A stretch of DNA of 22,235 bases. Origin: an uncultured Gemmatimonadota bacterium. GTDB taxonomy: Bacteria > Gemmatimonadota > Gemmatimonadetes > Gemmatimonadales > GWC2-71-9. This document shows, one piece after another, positions 1 to 8,041 of the stretch. The stretch's first letter is position 1, and every line of letters begins with the position of its first letter. The position numbers and the translations under genes were made by a program. The stretch is from assembly GCA_946887295.1 (NCBI GenBank), contig CAMPKP010000045.1, positions 1 to 22,235 on the forward strand, read 5' to 3'. The notes under the pieces are model-generated. The model did not search any database and was not told the DNA's origin. It saw only the letters and a list, made by a program, of their open reading frames with translations.

Positions 1-118
1 AGGTAGGGCCCTCCTTCTCGGGAAACGCGGCCTGCATCGGGATGCGCTCCCCGAAGAACGTCTTGGCTCGGCGGAGCACCTCGGCTCCATCCAGCGCCGT
101 CACTGCCTCGAAGACCAT
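1..118 (-). CDS. Hypothetical protein, N-terminal fragment cut by window edge
   Basis: The first 39 codons of a minus-strand gene are present, from an ATG at 118, and the rest lies outside the window. The translation opens MVFEAVTALDGAEVL, continues through a basic/aromatic stretch (RRAKTFFGERIP) and reaches AAFPEKEGPT at the edge with no stop. The ATG follows the zincin gene's TGA by 7 nt, so the two are probably co-transcribed. A competing ATG at 129 overlaps that TGA, but its frame closes after nine codons. I do not recognise the family; the fragment has no signal peptide, membrane segment or catalytic motif. Confidence 0.55.
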   Translation of the reverse strand, partial: MVFEAVTALDGAEVLRRAKTFFGERIPMQAAFPEKEGPT

Positions 119-125
119 CGTGCGC

Positions 126-908
126 TCATGAATTGGAAGAATCGGCCGAATCGCCGGGGAAATATACCTCGGCCACGCTCACGTCGGCCTGCCAGGGCGG
201 CCGCCGCCGAAGAATGTCGCGCAACCCGGGCTTCCGGCGCAGCACGAGCACCAGGTCGCCCGGCGGCGGCTCGGCGACGCCCTCCAGCGTGAGAAAGGCC
301 GGGAGCGTCGCACCGGCCGGCACCTCGATCCGGTAGAAGCGGCCGCGCCACCGGACCGGCACCGTAGCCGGCGGCGCCGGGACCAGCCGGTCGAGAAACA
401 CGTCGTCGTCGACGCGGTAGGCATCCTCGCCGGCGGGCTCGCCGTCGAGGTAGAAGAGCGGATCGAACGCCTCGCCGTCCTGCCGCGCGAAGTTCTGCTC
501 CACGGCCCGGTCGAACGCCTCGAGCGCCGGCGCGCGCGCCCGCCACTCGAGATGGTGGCGCAGCTCGTGGGTCAGCGTCTCCCACGCCTCCTCCCGCCAG
601 TCGAAGCCCTCCTGAAGCCCGGCCAGCGCGGCGAACGAGCCGTGGTAGAGCACGATCCGGCTCTGGATCCCTTCGACGGATTCGCCGTCGGCCGCAGGCA
701 GCGGGATGCATTCGCCCAGGGTGTAGATCTCGGCGCGGTCGGGGTGCGGAATGGCGCGGGGCGAGACCGAGATCTCGGCGACGCCCTGCATGAAATCGGC
801 GGGAACCTCGTCGGCGATGCGGCGGACCATGGCCTCGAAGTCGGCGAGTCGCACGGCGGAGACCGCGATGTCAGCTCGGCCGATCGACTCAGGCGGACAC
901 TCGAGCAT
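126..908 (-). CDS. Zincin-like metallopeptidase with extra C-terminal beta domain
   Basis: Probable zinc-dependent peptidase, 260 aa. Residues 112-121 read [10 protein letters not shown], an HExxH motif (H114, E115, H118) followed by a second histidine. The preceding part (about 24-110, with ISVSPRAIP and RIVLYHGSF) resembles the small bacterial zincin-like family, whose members are usually only about 110-140 aa. The remaining 130 residues are extra: an acidic linker, then about 165-225 with the pattern [15 protein letters not shown] and GDLVLVLRR. That pattern recalls the C-terminal substrate-binding domain of DnaJ (inference). No signal peptide or membrane segment is seen, so it is probably cytoplasmic. 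The chosen ATG overlaps the end of glyS by 20 nt; its ribosome binding site is weak and a later start is possible. Substrate unknown. Confidence 0.75.
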   Translation of the reverse strand: MLECPPESIGRADIAVSAVRLADFEAMVRRIADEVPADFMQGVAEISVSPRAIPHPDRAEIYTLGECIPLPAADGESVEGIQSRIVLYHGSFAALAGLQEGFDWREEAWETLTHELRHHLEWRARAPALEAFDRAVEQNFARQDGEAFDPLFYLDGEPAGEDAYRVDDDVFLDRLVPAPPATVPVRWRGRFYRIEVPAGATLPAFLTLEGVAEPPPGDLVLVLRRKPGLRDILRRRPPWQADVSVAEVYFPGDSADSSNS

Positions 909-2244
909 CCTGCCCGCTGATCCGCTCGGCCACGAAGTCCGCCACCCGGTCCATCGACACCCTCTCCTGCTGCATCGAGTCCCGATGCCGGACCGTCACG
1001 GTCCCCTCGGATACGGTTTCCCCGTCCACCGTGATCCCGAAGGGAGTCCCCGCCTCGTCCATCCGCCGGTATCGGCGTCCGATCGCCCCGCTGTCGTCGT
1101 AGAAGGCGGTGAAGCGGCGCTTCAGGTCGTGATAGAGCGAGGTGGCGATCTCGGGCATGCCGTCCTTCTTCACCAGCGGGAACACCCCCGCCTTGATCGG
1201 TGCGATGGCGGGATGGAGGCCCAGCACGACGCGGGTCTCCCCCTCGACCTGCTCCTCGCGGTAGGCGTCCACCAGCAGGGTGAGGGTGACCCGGTCCGCT
1301 CCGGCCGACGTCTCCACGATGTACGGCAGGTAGCGCTCATTGGTCGCCTGCTCGAAGTACTCCAGCTTCTTTCCGGAGAACTCCTGGTGCCGGCCGAGGT
1401 CGAAGTCCCCCCGGTTGTGCACGCCCTCGATCTCCTGCCAGCCGAAGGGAAACTCGTACTGGACGTCGAAGGCGGCGCGGGCGTAGTGGGCCAGCTCGTC
1501 GGGGCCGTGCTGGTGCCAGCGGAGCCGGTCCGGATCGAGGCCCAGGTCCCGGTGCCACTGCATCCGCCACTCCCGCCACCGCTCGAACCACTCCTCGTCG
1601 GTCCCGGGCTTCACGAAGAACTGCATCTCCATCTGCTCGAACTCCCGGGTCCGGAAGATGAAGTTGCCCGGCGTGATCTCGTTGCGGAACGCCTTCCCGA
1701 TCTGCGCGATGCCGAAGGGGATCTTCTGGCGCGAGCTCTGGAGCACGTTGAGGTAGTTGACGTAGATGCCCTGGGCGGTCTCGGGACGGAGATACACCAC
1801 CGCCGCCTGCTCCTCCACCGGCCCCATGAAGGTCTTGAACATGAGGTTGAAGAGCCGGGGCTCGGTCAGGGTGCCCTTGCTGCCGCACACCGGGCACTGG
1901 GCGTCGGGCTGTCCGGGGGTGCCCTTGATGCGAGGGTCGTCGGCCCGGAAGCGGTTCTTGCAATGCCGGCAGTCCACCAGCGGATCGGTGAAGCCGGCCA
2001 CGTGGCCGGAGGCCTCCCATACCCGGGGATGCATCAGGATCGCCGCGTCGAGCCCCTCGATGTCGTCCCGCGCGTGCACCATCGCCTGCCACCAGCGGTC
2101 CTTGACGTTCTTCTTGAGCTCCACGCCGAGCGGGCCGTAGTCCCAGACCGATCCGAGCCCGCCGTAGATCTCGGAGGACTGGAAGACGAATCCCCGGCGC
2201 TTGCAGAGGGAGACCAGCTTGTCCATCAGGGTGGTGTCGGCCAT
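889..2244 (-). CDS. glyS: Glycyl-tRNA synthetase, dimeric class II type
   Basis: Charges tRNA-Gly with glycine using ATP, in the cytoplasm. The 451-aa single chain is the alpha2 class, not the separate alpha and beta subunits of Escherichia coli. Visible signatures are the N-terminal [17 protein letters not shown] (about 24-40), a zinc-binding pair of CxxC motifs (C92/C95 and C117/C120), [12 protein letters not shown] (153-164) for the glycine/ATP site, and class II motif 2 ([19 protein letters not shown], about 187-205). The C-terminus carries the anticodon-binding domain. The frame stays open upstream to 2364, but those 40 residues are low-quality sequence and the family N-terminus matches MADTTLMDK, so the ATG at 2244 is chosen. 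No T-box leader is seen. Confidence 0.95.
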   Translation of the reverse strand: MADTTLMDKLVSLCKRRGFVFQSSEIYGGLGSVWDYGPLGVELKKNVKDRWWQAMVHARDDIEGLDAAILMHPRVWEASGHVAGFTDPLVDCRHCKNRFRADDPRIKGTPGQPDAQCPVCGSKGTLTEPRLFNLMFKTFMGPVEEQAAVVYLRPETAQGIYVNYLNVLQSSRQKIPFGIAQIGKAFRNEITPGNFIFRTREFEQMEMQFFVKPGTDEEWFERWREWRMQWHRDLGLDPDRLRWHQHGPDELAHYARAAFDVQYEFPFGWQEIEGVHNRGDFDLGRHQEFSGKKLEYFEQATNERYLPYIVETSAGADRVTLTLLVDAYREEQVEGETRVVLGLHPAIAPIKAGVFPLVKKDGMPEIATSLYHDLKRRFTAFYDDSGAIGRRYRRMDEAGTPFGITVDGETVSEGTVTVRHRDSMQQERVSMDRVADFVAERISGQDARVSA

Positions 2245-2286
2245 GATCGCAGATCTATGGAAGGAGGGAGTGGCGGATCGGGGTGC

Positions 2287-2315
2287 ATAATAGGCGCTCC
2301 CGTCCCGGGCGGCCA
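2287..2315 (-). promoter_or_regulatory. Candidate sigma70-type promoter for glyS
   Basis: On the minus strand TATTAT (2292-2287) matches the -10 consensus at 5 of 6 positions. It is preceded at exactly 17 nt by a weak -35, TGGCCG (2315-2310). Transcription would start near 2280, giving a leader of about 36 nt. A 6-bp dyad (CCCGAC/GTCGGG, 2316-2328) abuts the -35 and could be an operator. The whole ypdA-glyS gap (2245-2421) is 177 bp; it also holds an AT-rich patch at 2370-2386, and no terminator or riboswitch is evident. Confidence 0.35.
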
Positions 2316-2421
2316 CCCGACCGTCGGGAGGGCTGAGCGGCGACCTCGAACATGCTAGAAGCAAGGTGCCATAACTTTAATCTATGCAGCCAGTTGACGC
2401 GACTGACCGACCGGGGCCAAC

Positions 2422-3432
2422 TCAGGAGGCCGAGCCGGGTGCCGACGATTTCCCGGTCCGTTTCTTTTGCAGGATGTCGCCCACGATCAGCTCCCCGTGC
2501 CCCCGGGAGTTCTCGATGAAGAGCCGGTTCGCGTCGTTGCCGCTCGCGATGACACCGGCGAGGTAGACCCCCGGGACTGGCGTCGCCATGGTGGCCTCGT
2601 CGTGGGTGGGGATCCCGGTCGCCGGGTCCACCGGCACGCCCAGTCGCTTCAGCATCGTGGTGTCGGCATGGTAGCCGGTCATGGCGAGCACCGCGTCCGC
2701 GGGGAGGCATTCGACCGCGCCCGACCGGGACACGATCTCCACTTCCGTCGGGGTGACGGCCCGCACCCGCGAGCCCCAGCGGACGCCGATACTCCCCTCC
2801 TTCACCCGGTTCACGATATCCGGCAGCACCCATGCCTTCACCGTCTTGTCGAACCCCTCGCCGAAGTGCACCAGGGTCACGATCGCCCCGGCGCGCCAGC
2901 ACTCGAGCGCCGCGTCCACGCTGCTGTTCCCCGCCCCGATCACCACGACCCGCCGCCGCCAGTACGGGTGACCCTCGGAGAAGTAGTGCACGACGTGCGG
3001 CAGCTCCTCGCCCGGGATACCGAGGAAGTTGGGGTTGTCGTAGTAGCCCGTGGCGAAGACCACGTTCCGGGCGCGATAGGCCGTCTCGTCGTGGGGACGG
3101 CGGACCTCCACCAGGAACGTGCCGTCGGTCTCCCTCGTCACGTCCACCACCTCCTCGGACGGCCGCACGTCCAGCCCGTAGTGCTCGGCGACCCGGCGAT
3201 AGTAGATGAGCCCGTCCCGGCGGGTGGGCTTCTCGTGGCTGGCGATGAAGGGGATCTCCCCGATCTCGATCCGCTCGGGCGTCGAGAAGAAGGTCATGCT
3301 GAGAGGATACCGCTCGATCGTGGACACGATCGTCCGGCGGTCCAGCAGCACGCACGAGAGCCCCGCCTTGCTCGCGGCGATGCCCACGGCGAGGCCGCAG
3401 GGGCCGGCCCCGACGACCAGGGCGTCAGTCAC
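2422..3432 (-). CDS. ypdA: YpdA-family flavin reductase (bacillithiol disulfide reductase-like)
   Basis: FAD/NADPH-dependent oxidoreductase of 336 aa. The N-terminal FAD-binding loop is VVGAGPCGLA (about 6-15), with C12 at the place of the conserved cysteine of YpdA proteins. ATGYYDNPN lies at 127-135, and the NADPH-binding loop VVIGAGNSSVDAA at 163-175. There is no CxxC redox pair as in thioredoxin reductase, which favours YpdA, known in Firmicutes to reduce bacillithiol disulfide. That the host makes bacillithiol is inference, since no bsh genes are in view. The GTG start at 3432 overlaps the purA stop by 8 nt and has a GGTGGAG ribosome binding site about 4 nt upstream, so it is likely co-translated with purA. 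Confidence 0.9.
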   Translation of the reverse strand: MTDALVVGAGPCGLAVGIAASKAGLSCVLLDRRTIVSTIERYPLSMTFFSTPERIEIGEIPFIASHEKPTRRDGLIYYRRVAEHYGLDVRPSEEVVDVTRETDGTFLVEVRRPHDETAYRARNVVFATGYYDNPNFLGIPGEELPHVVHYFSEGHPYWRRRVVVIGAGNSSVDAALECWRAGAIVTLVHFGEGFDKTVKAWVLPDIVNRVKEGSIGVRWGSRVRAVTPTEVEIVSRSGAVECLPADAVLAMTGYHADTTMLKRLGVPVDPATGIPTHDEATMATPVPGVYLAGVIASGNDANRLFIENSRGHGELIVGDILQKKRTGKSSAPGSAS

Positions 3433-4717
3433 GCTGCTCCACCTCGATGATCTGGTCGCGGCGGGTTCCCACGCTCACGTAGCGCACCGGCACCCCCGAA
3501 AGCTCCTCCAGCCGGTCGAGATAGGCCCGTGCCTGGGCGGGCAGATCGCTCAGCTTGCGCGCGCCTCCCGTCGGGCGGTTCCATCCGGGGAGCACCTCGT
3601 ACTTGGGCTCGACCCGGCCAAGCGCCTCCACCTCGGCGGGCATCTCGTCGCATGCCGCCCCATCGATGCGGTAGGCGGTGCAGACCGGGATCTCCTCGAA
3701 TCCATCCAGCACGTCGAGCTTGGTGACGGCGAGCCCGGTGAGCCCGTTCACCCGCGCGGCGTACCGCACCACGGTGGCATCGAACCAGCCGCAGCGCCGC
3801 GGCCTTCCGGTGACCGCCCCGAATTCTCCGCCGACCTCCCGCAGGCGGTCGCCGTACGGGCTGGGCGCCTCGGTCGGGAGTGGGCCATTGCCGACCCGAG
3901 TGGTGTACGCCTTCACCACGCCGAGCACGCCGTGAATGAGCGTCGGCCCGATCCCCGCGCCCACCGCGGCGCCGCCCGCGGTCGTGTTCGAAGAGGTGAC
4001 GAAGGGGTAGGTACCGTGATCCACGTCGAGCAGCGAGCCCTGCGCCCCTTCGAGCAGCACGCGCTTGCCGCTGCGCACGGCCCGGTCCACCAGGAGCCCG
4101 GTGTCGGCGGTCAGTGGAAGGATGCGCGGTGCCAGCCGCTCCAGCAGCTCCACGTGCTGGTCCACTGAGGCGCGCTCCGGCGCGCCCATCATCTCGAGCA
4201 GCCGGTTGGCCCGCTGGACCCGGTCCGCCACCAGCGGTCGGGCACACTCCAGATGGCGGAGATCGGTGACCCGGATACCCCGACGGCCGTACTTGTCCTC
4301 GTAGGCGGGCCCGATTCCGCGTCCCGTGGTCCCCAGGTTCTGGCTCTTCTCGCTGGCGGCGTCCAGCAGCTTGTGCAGCGGCAGCACGAGGTGGGCGCGA
4401 TCGGAGACGAAGATCCTTCCCTCCGTCGAGATGCCCCGGGCCGCGAGCTGGTCGAGCTCGCCGAAGAAAGTCTCGGGCTCGAGCACGACGCCGTTCCCCA
4501 CCACACAGGTGACTCCCGGGTGGAGTATGCCCGAGGGGATCTGTCGCAGGATGAACTGGGTATCGCCGATGACGACGGTGTGGCCCGCGTTGGCGCCGCC
4601 CTGGTAGCGCACCACCAGGTCGGCCCGCTCGGCGAGCACATCCACCAGCTTTCCCTTGCCCTCGTCGCCCCACTGCGCGCCGACGACCACCAGACAGGTT
4701 GTCCTGCCGTCGAACAT
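3425..4717 (-). CDS. purA: Adenylosuccinate synthetase
   Basis: Joins IMP and aspartate using GTP to form adenylosuccinate, the first committed step to AMP. The 430-aa length is normal. The GTP loop GAQWGDEGKGK (13-23) contains the catalytic aspartate D18, and the catalytic histidine is H46 in NAGHTVV. TTGRGIGPAYEDK, GAQGSLLDVDHGTYPFVTSSN and the C-terminal VSVGTRRDQII are all conserved family blocks. An upstream in-frame start at 4774 would add 19 unrelated residues and cross a terminator-like hairpin. The ATG at 4717 follows GGGGGA by 4 nt and fits the family, so it is used. ypdA follows with an 8-nt overlap. Confidence 0.96.
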   Translation of the reverse strand: MFDGRTTCLVVVGAQWGDEGKGKLVDVLAERADLVVRYQGGANAGHTVVIGDTQFILRQIPSGILHPGVTCVVGNGVVLEPETFFGELDQLAARGISTEGRIFVSDRAHLVLPLHKLLDAASEKSQNLGTTGRGIGPAYEDKYGRRGIRVTDLRHLECARPLVADRVQRANRLLEMMGAPERASVDQHVELLERLAPRILPLTADTGLLVDRAVRSGKRVLLEGAQGSLLDVDHGTYPFVTSSNTTAGGAAVGAGIGPTLIHGVLGVVKAYTTRVGNGPLPTEAPSPYGDRLREVGGEFGAVTGRPRRCGWFDATVVRYAARVNGLTGLAVTKLDVLDGFEEIPVCTAYRIDGAACDEMPAEVEALGRVEPKYEVLPGWNRPTGGARKLSDLPAQARAYLDRLEELSGVPVRYVSVGTRRDQIIEVEQRD

Positions 4718-4736
4718 GTGTCCCCCATGAGCAACG

Positions 4737-4758
4737 AAAAGAGCCCCTCGCGGGGCTC
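4737..4758 (-). terminator. Intrinsic terminator-like hairpin between M28 peptidase gene and purA
   Basis: On the minus strand a perfect 7-bp stem GAGCCCC/GGGGCTC with a GCGA loop (4758-4741) is followed immediately by TTTT. It lies 40 nt after the M28 stop and 23 nt before the purA start. It could end the upstream transcript, or act as an attenuator if purA starts upstream of it. Confidence 0.7.
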
Positions 4759-4773
4759 CAGCATCCTCGGGCA

Positions 4774-4802
4774 AACGTATGCGGGGCCGCGCGAAAGGTC
4801 AA
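4774..4802 (-). promoter_or_regulatory. Candidate purA promoter overlapping the M28 stop codon
   Basis: Minus strand: TTGACC (4802-4797, 5 of 6 matches to the -35 consensus) and TACGTT (4779-4774, 3 of 6 matches to the -10) are separated by exactly 17 nt. Initiation near 4767 would place the hairpin at 4758-4741 inside the purA leader. Confidence 0.35.
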
Positions 4803-5908
4803 TTCACCGCGATGGCCCGGCCGACTCGCTCGGCCGGCTCCAGCGACAGGCTCTCGGGCACGTCGGCGGGCGTGTGGATCACCCGCAGCGTGCGCCAGGT
4901 CAACCGGCCCACTGTGACCGCCCTGGCCCCGGCCCGGGCCAGCGGCAGGCTGTCCACCAGGATGCCGAGCGGAAGCCGCCGAGTCCGGACCGGCAGTCCC
5001 AGCGGGCGCAGCTGCGCCGCGACGCCGGCCGCGGCCCCTGCCCCTCGCGGATCGTGGCTCACGACGAACAGGAGGCCGTGGTCGTCGATCGTGTCGATGT
5101 TGACCACGTCGATCCCCTCGAGGCTCCCCTGCGCCCCGGCGAACACTCGCGCGCCGACCAGACCGAACTCCTCGCCTCCGGTGATCAACACGCCGCTCCC
5201 CTCATCGGCCGAGGCCTCCGCGAAGGCCAGGGCGGCGATCACGCCGCTGCCGTTGTCTCGCGCTCCTCTCGAGGTCCCCCGCAGCCGCCCCCTGCCCGCG
5301 AGAGCGCCTGCCAGGACCGCGAGTGCGACACCGGCCGTGCCCAGCGCGGGAGGAATCGGGCCCCACAGCCGCGCCACGGCCACGGCGCCGGTCACGGTGA
5401 TGGCGGCGGCGAGAGTCCAGATCGCCACGAGCCGGCCGGCCATGGATTGGGCCTGCGCCTTGGTATCGAGGTGGGCGACGATCCAGCGACGGACCGCCGC
5501 CTGCGGGCGCACCGCGACCAGGTTGGCGTCTTCCCGCGCCTCGCCGAACGTGAGCCAGCCGGCACCGACCCCCACCGCGAGACAGATGGTGGCGAGGAGC
5601 ATGATCGCCCAGACCGCGAGCGCCCCCGCGGCGGGCACGGCGGGCAGCGTGAGGAGAGGAAGCGCGAGGAGCGCGGCGGCGCCGATTCCGGCGCCGAGAA
5701 TCGGCATGCCGAGCAGCGCGGAGGGATGGAACCGGAATCGCTGGAGTGAGACCGTGTAGCCGAGCGAGGTCAGATGGTCCGCCACCGCCGCCCGGGCCCG
5801 CTCGGCCTCGGGTGTCCCGGCCTCGCGGTGATGGGCCAGGATCCGCTCCGCGGTCTCGTGGAGGGTGGTCACTGGCGCCGGCGGATCAGCCGGAGCCCTG
5901 CTTGCCAC
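4799..5908 (-). CDS. Membrane-embedded M28-family metallopeptidase
   Basis: Probable zinc aminopeptidase of 369 aa. M28 metal-site residues appear in order: H146 and D148 in AHLDT, D218 in ARDNGSG, E246/E247 in TGGEEFGLVGAR, D272 in NIDTID, and H345 in IHTPAD. Unusually, hydrophobic membrane segments lie at about 64-118 (two helices) and 160-205 (about two helices). The second set is inserted between the first metal ligand and D218, so the catalytic domain is built around a membrane anchor. There is no separate signal peptide, and the physiological substrate is unknown. The GTG start at 5908 overlaps the end of the PilT-like gene by 23 nt; another GTG at 5872 is possible, and neither has a good ribosome binding site. 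Confidence 0.8.
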   Translation of the reverse strand: MASRAPADPPAPVTTLHETAERILAHHREAGTPEAERARAAVADHLTSLGYTVSLQRFRFHPSALLGMPILGAGIGAAALLALPLLTLPAVPAAGALAVWAIMLLATICLAVGVGAGWLTFGEAREDANLVAVRPQAAVRRWIVAHLDTKAQAQSMAGRLVAIWTLAAAITVTGAVAVARLWGPIPPALGTAGVALAVLAGALAGRGRLRGTSRGARDNGSGVIAALAFAEASADEGSGVLITGGEEFGLVGARVFAGAQGSLEGIDVVNIDTIDDHGLLFVVSHDPRGAGAAAGVAAQLRPLGLPVRTRRLPLGILVDSLPLARAGARAVTVGRLTWRTLRVIHTPADVPESLSLEPAERVGRAIAVN

Positions 5909-6965
5909 CCCGCTTGCCGCCGGGCTGAGACGGCGTACTGAGCGCGAGCGCCGCCCTGGCGGTGTCGGCGGTGATGAGGTTGGCCCCGACCAGCTCGTCC
6001 ACGTGCTGCTGGTAGGTCTGGCTGCCGTGCTGCTTGCGGCCGTCGGCCATCTGCTTCCGCAGCTCGGGGGTGCGGGCCGGGTCTCGCAGGATGTCGCGGA
6101 CGGCCGGCGTGGCGATCAGCAGCTCCACCGCAGGCACCCGTCCCTTTTCCTTCTTTTCGGGCAGCAGCTGCTGGGAGACGATGGCTCGCAGCGCCTCCGC
6201 GAAGCGCATGCGGCCCACCTCGCGCTCCTCGGCCGGCATCGCCGCGATGACGCGCTCCACCGTCGCGATCACGTCGGCCGTCGGCATCGTAGCGATCACG
6301 AGGTGTCCCGTCTCCGCCGCCTTGATCGCGGTGTCGATGGCCTCGGCGTCGGCCATCTCCCCCAGCACCACCACGTCGGGATCCTGCCGCAGGGCGGCTC
6401 GGAGCCCCACCACGAGGCTCTCGGTATCCACGCCGACCTCCCGCTGGGTGATGGAGCAGCTCAGGTCCCGGTGGAGGAACTCGATCGGATTCTCGATGGT
6501 GACGACGTGCTTGTGCTGGGTCCGGTTGATGTGGTGCACCATGGCGGCCACGGTGGAGCTCTTCCCGCCCCCGCTCACCCCGGTCACCAGCACCAGGCCC
6601 CGCTCCGATTCGGCCACCTTCTCGAGGGCGTCCGGCAGGCGCAGCGACTCGATGGTGGGGACGGTGAACGGGATTACCCGCATCACGATCATGAACGAGG
6701 AGCGCTGGCGCAGCACGTTCACCCGGAAGCGCCCCACTCCAGGCATGCCCCAGGAGCAGTCGAAGTCGCGGAGCCGCTCGATCCGGGAGCGGTCCTCGTC
6801 GCTGCTGATCAGCTTCATGGCGATCGCGCGGGTCTGGTCCGGCGTGAGCCGCTGCTTGGTCAGCGCCACCAGCTTCCCGTTGATCCGGGCGCGGAAGACG
6901 TCGCCGGCCTTGATGTGCAGGTCCGACGCGCCGCGCTCGACTGCGGCTTTGATGATCTTTTCCAT
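5886..6965 (-). CDS. PilT-family type IV pilus ATPase, divergent
   Basis: Hexameric AAA-like secretion ATPase of the PilT/PilU group, which normally powers pilus retraction at the inner membrane; 359 aa. Family features include ASDLHIKAG (13-21), GVGRFRVNV (76-84), Walker A GVSGGGKSS (129-137), DPDVVVLGEM (195-204), AETGHLVIAT (217-226) and a C-terminal helix region. Key boxes differ from standard PilT: TIEDPIE is TIENPIE (N159), GEMRD is GEMAD (A205), and the His-box TLHT is TMPT (P228). The Walker lysine K135 and catalytic E203 remain. The tail (347-359) is Gly/Lys-rich. It may be an accessory or regulatory retraction ATPase. No other pilus genes are nearby. The ATG at 6965 lacks a clear ribosome binding site. 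Confidence 0.88.
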   Translation of the reverse strand: MEKIIKAAVERGASDLHIKAGDVFRARINGKLVALTKQRLTPDQTRAIAMKLISSDEDRSRIERLRDFDCSWGMPGVGRFRVNVLRQRSSFMIVMRVIPFTVPTIESLRLPDALEKVAESERGLVLVTGVSGGGKSSTVAAMVHHINRTQHKHVVTIENPIEFLHRDLSCSITQREVGVDTESLVVGLRAALRQDPDVVVLGEMADAEAIDTAIKAAETGHLVIATMPTADVIATVERVIAAMPAEEREVGRMRFAEALRAIVSQQLLPEKKEKGRVPAVELLIATPAVRDILRDPARTPELRKQMADGRKQHGSQTYQQHVDELVGANLITADTARAALALSTPSQPGGKRGGKQGSG

Positions 6966-6996
6966 GGAGGACCGTGAGTCGGGGTATGGATGACAG

Positions 6997-8001
6997 CTAC
7001 GTCACCGCGACTTCCCGTCGCGGCATGAAGCCCATTCGCTCCCTGACCTCCCGCATGGTCTCCGCCGCGATTCGCCGCGCCGAGGCCGCGCCATCGGCCA
7101 GAATCTCGTCGACCATCTCGGGCCGCTCCTGCAGCGACATCGCCCGCTCCCTGATCGGGGCGAGGGTGCGGATCATGTTGTCCGCCAGCACCCGCTTGCA
7201 GTCGAGGCAGCCCCACTTCGCGCCCCGGCAGTTGTCGGCCACCGTCGCCACCGTCTCGGGGGGCGAGAAGTAGCGGTGCAGGTGATAGATGTTGCAGATC
7301 TCGGGAGTCCCGGGGTCCTTCCGCGTGACCCGGGCCGGATCGGTCTTCGCCGGGCGCAGCTTCTGCCAGATCTCCTCGGGCGAGTCCAGCAGGCCGATGG
7401 TGTTCCCCAGGCTCTTCGACATCTTGGCCTGGCCGTCCAGGCCCATGATCCGCTTGGCCTCGGTCAGGAGCGGCTTGGGCTCCGGGAAGTAGTCTCCCCC
7501 GTCGCCGAACTCCGCGTTCCAGCGCCGGGCGACCTCGCGGGTCAGCTCGAGGTGCTGGGTCTGGTCCTCGCCCACCGGCACGAGATCGGCCCGATAGAGC
7601 AGGATATCCGCCGCCATCAACACCGGATAATTCAGCAGCCCCGCCGGCACACTTTCGAATCGCTGGGACTTATCTTTGAACTGGGTCATCCGCTCGAGCT
7701 CGCCGATCGGCGTGACGGTGTTCAGCAGCCACTGGAGCTCGCTGTGCTCCGGCACGTGCGACTGCACGAACAGCACCGATCGCGCAGGATCGATGCCGCA
7801 GGCGAGCAGGCCGATTGCCATCTCGCGCGTCCGGCCCGACAGGCTGGCCCGGTCGTATTTGCCGGTGATGGCGTGCAGGTCAACGACGCAAAAAATGCAG
7901 TCGTAGGTGAGCTGAAGATTGACCCAGTTCTGCACCGCTCCCAGCCAGTTGCCGATGTGCAGCTCGCCGGAAGGTTGGATTCCCGAGAATATGCGCGCCA
8001 T
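6997..8001 (-). CDS. trpS: Tryptophanyl-tRNA synthetase
   Basis: Class I synthetase that attaches tryptophan to tRNA-Trp; 334 aa. It begins MARIFSGIQPSGELHIGNW, with the HIGN signature at 15-18, carries KMSKS at 193-197, and has the family's GEDQTQHLELTREVARR block (about 144-160). The ATG at 8001 gives the short N-terminus typical of the family. However, a perfect AAGGAGG lies at 8052-8046, 8 nt before an in-frame TTG at 8037, which would give 12 more residues. The frame remains open to 8316, but the residues before that are low-quality antisense to the phosphatase gene. The PilT-like gene follows after 31 nt. Confidence 0.95.
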   Translation of the reverse strand: MARIFSGIQPSGELHIGNWLGAVQNWVNLQLTYDCIFCVVDLHAITGKYDRASLSGRTREMAIGLLACGIDPARSVLFVQSHVPEHSELQWLLNTVTPIGELERMTQFKDKSQRFESVPAGLLNYPVLMAADILLYRADLVPVGEDQTQHLELTREVARRWNAEFGDGGDYFPEPKPLLTEAKRIMGLDGQAKMSKSLGNTIGLLDSPEEIWQKLRPAKTDPARVTRKDPGTPEICNIYHLHRYFSPPETVATVADNCRGAKWGCLDCKRVLADNMIRTLAPIRERAMSLQERPEMVDEILADGAASARRIAAETMREVRERMGFMPRREVAVT

Positions 8002-8008
8002 GCCCGGC

Positions 8009-8037
8009 AAGTTACCCGGTTCCAGCAGGGCCAACAA
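8009..8037 (-). promoter_or_regulatory. Possible trpS promoter giving a near-leaderless transcript
   Basis: Minus strand: TTGTTG (8037-8032) and TAACTT (8014-8009) are 17 nt apart, each matching consensus at only 3 positions. The trpS ATG follows the -10 by 7 nt, so the mRNA would be leaderless. Conflicts with the TTG-start alternative, which uses the AAGGAGG at 8052-8046. Confidence 0.22.
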
Positions 8038-8041
8038 GACG

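Noticed and set aside
751..2358. 535-codon open frame on the plus strand opposite glyS, and similar long frames opposite purA, secY and the ribosomal genes
   Set aside because: High GC content lengthens antisense frames. The translations are Arg/Gly/His-rich with no family motifs, while the minus-strand genes here are certain.
2245..2364. N-terminal extension of glyS to the upstream in-frame start (40 residues)
   Set aside because: The added residues are Ser/Pro/Arg-rich and unlike any GlyRS N-terminus, and the region carries a promoter-like -10 element.
2358..2375. TGGCAC...TTGC on the minus strand, resembling a sigma-54 promoter upstream of glyS
   Set aside because: The GG and GC elements are about 8 nt apart instead of the required 12, and no enhancer or activator context is visible.
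2245..2421. T-box riboswitch ahead of glyS
   Set aside because: The region lacks the conserved T-box sequence, a specifier stem and an antiterminator; it is only 177 bp long with short dyads.
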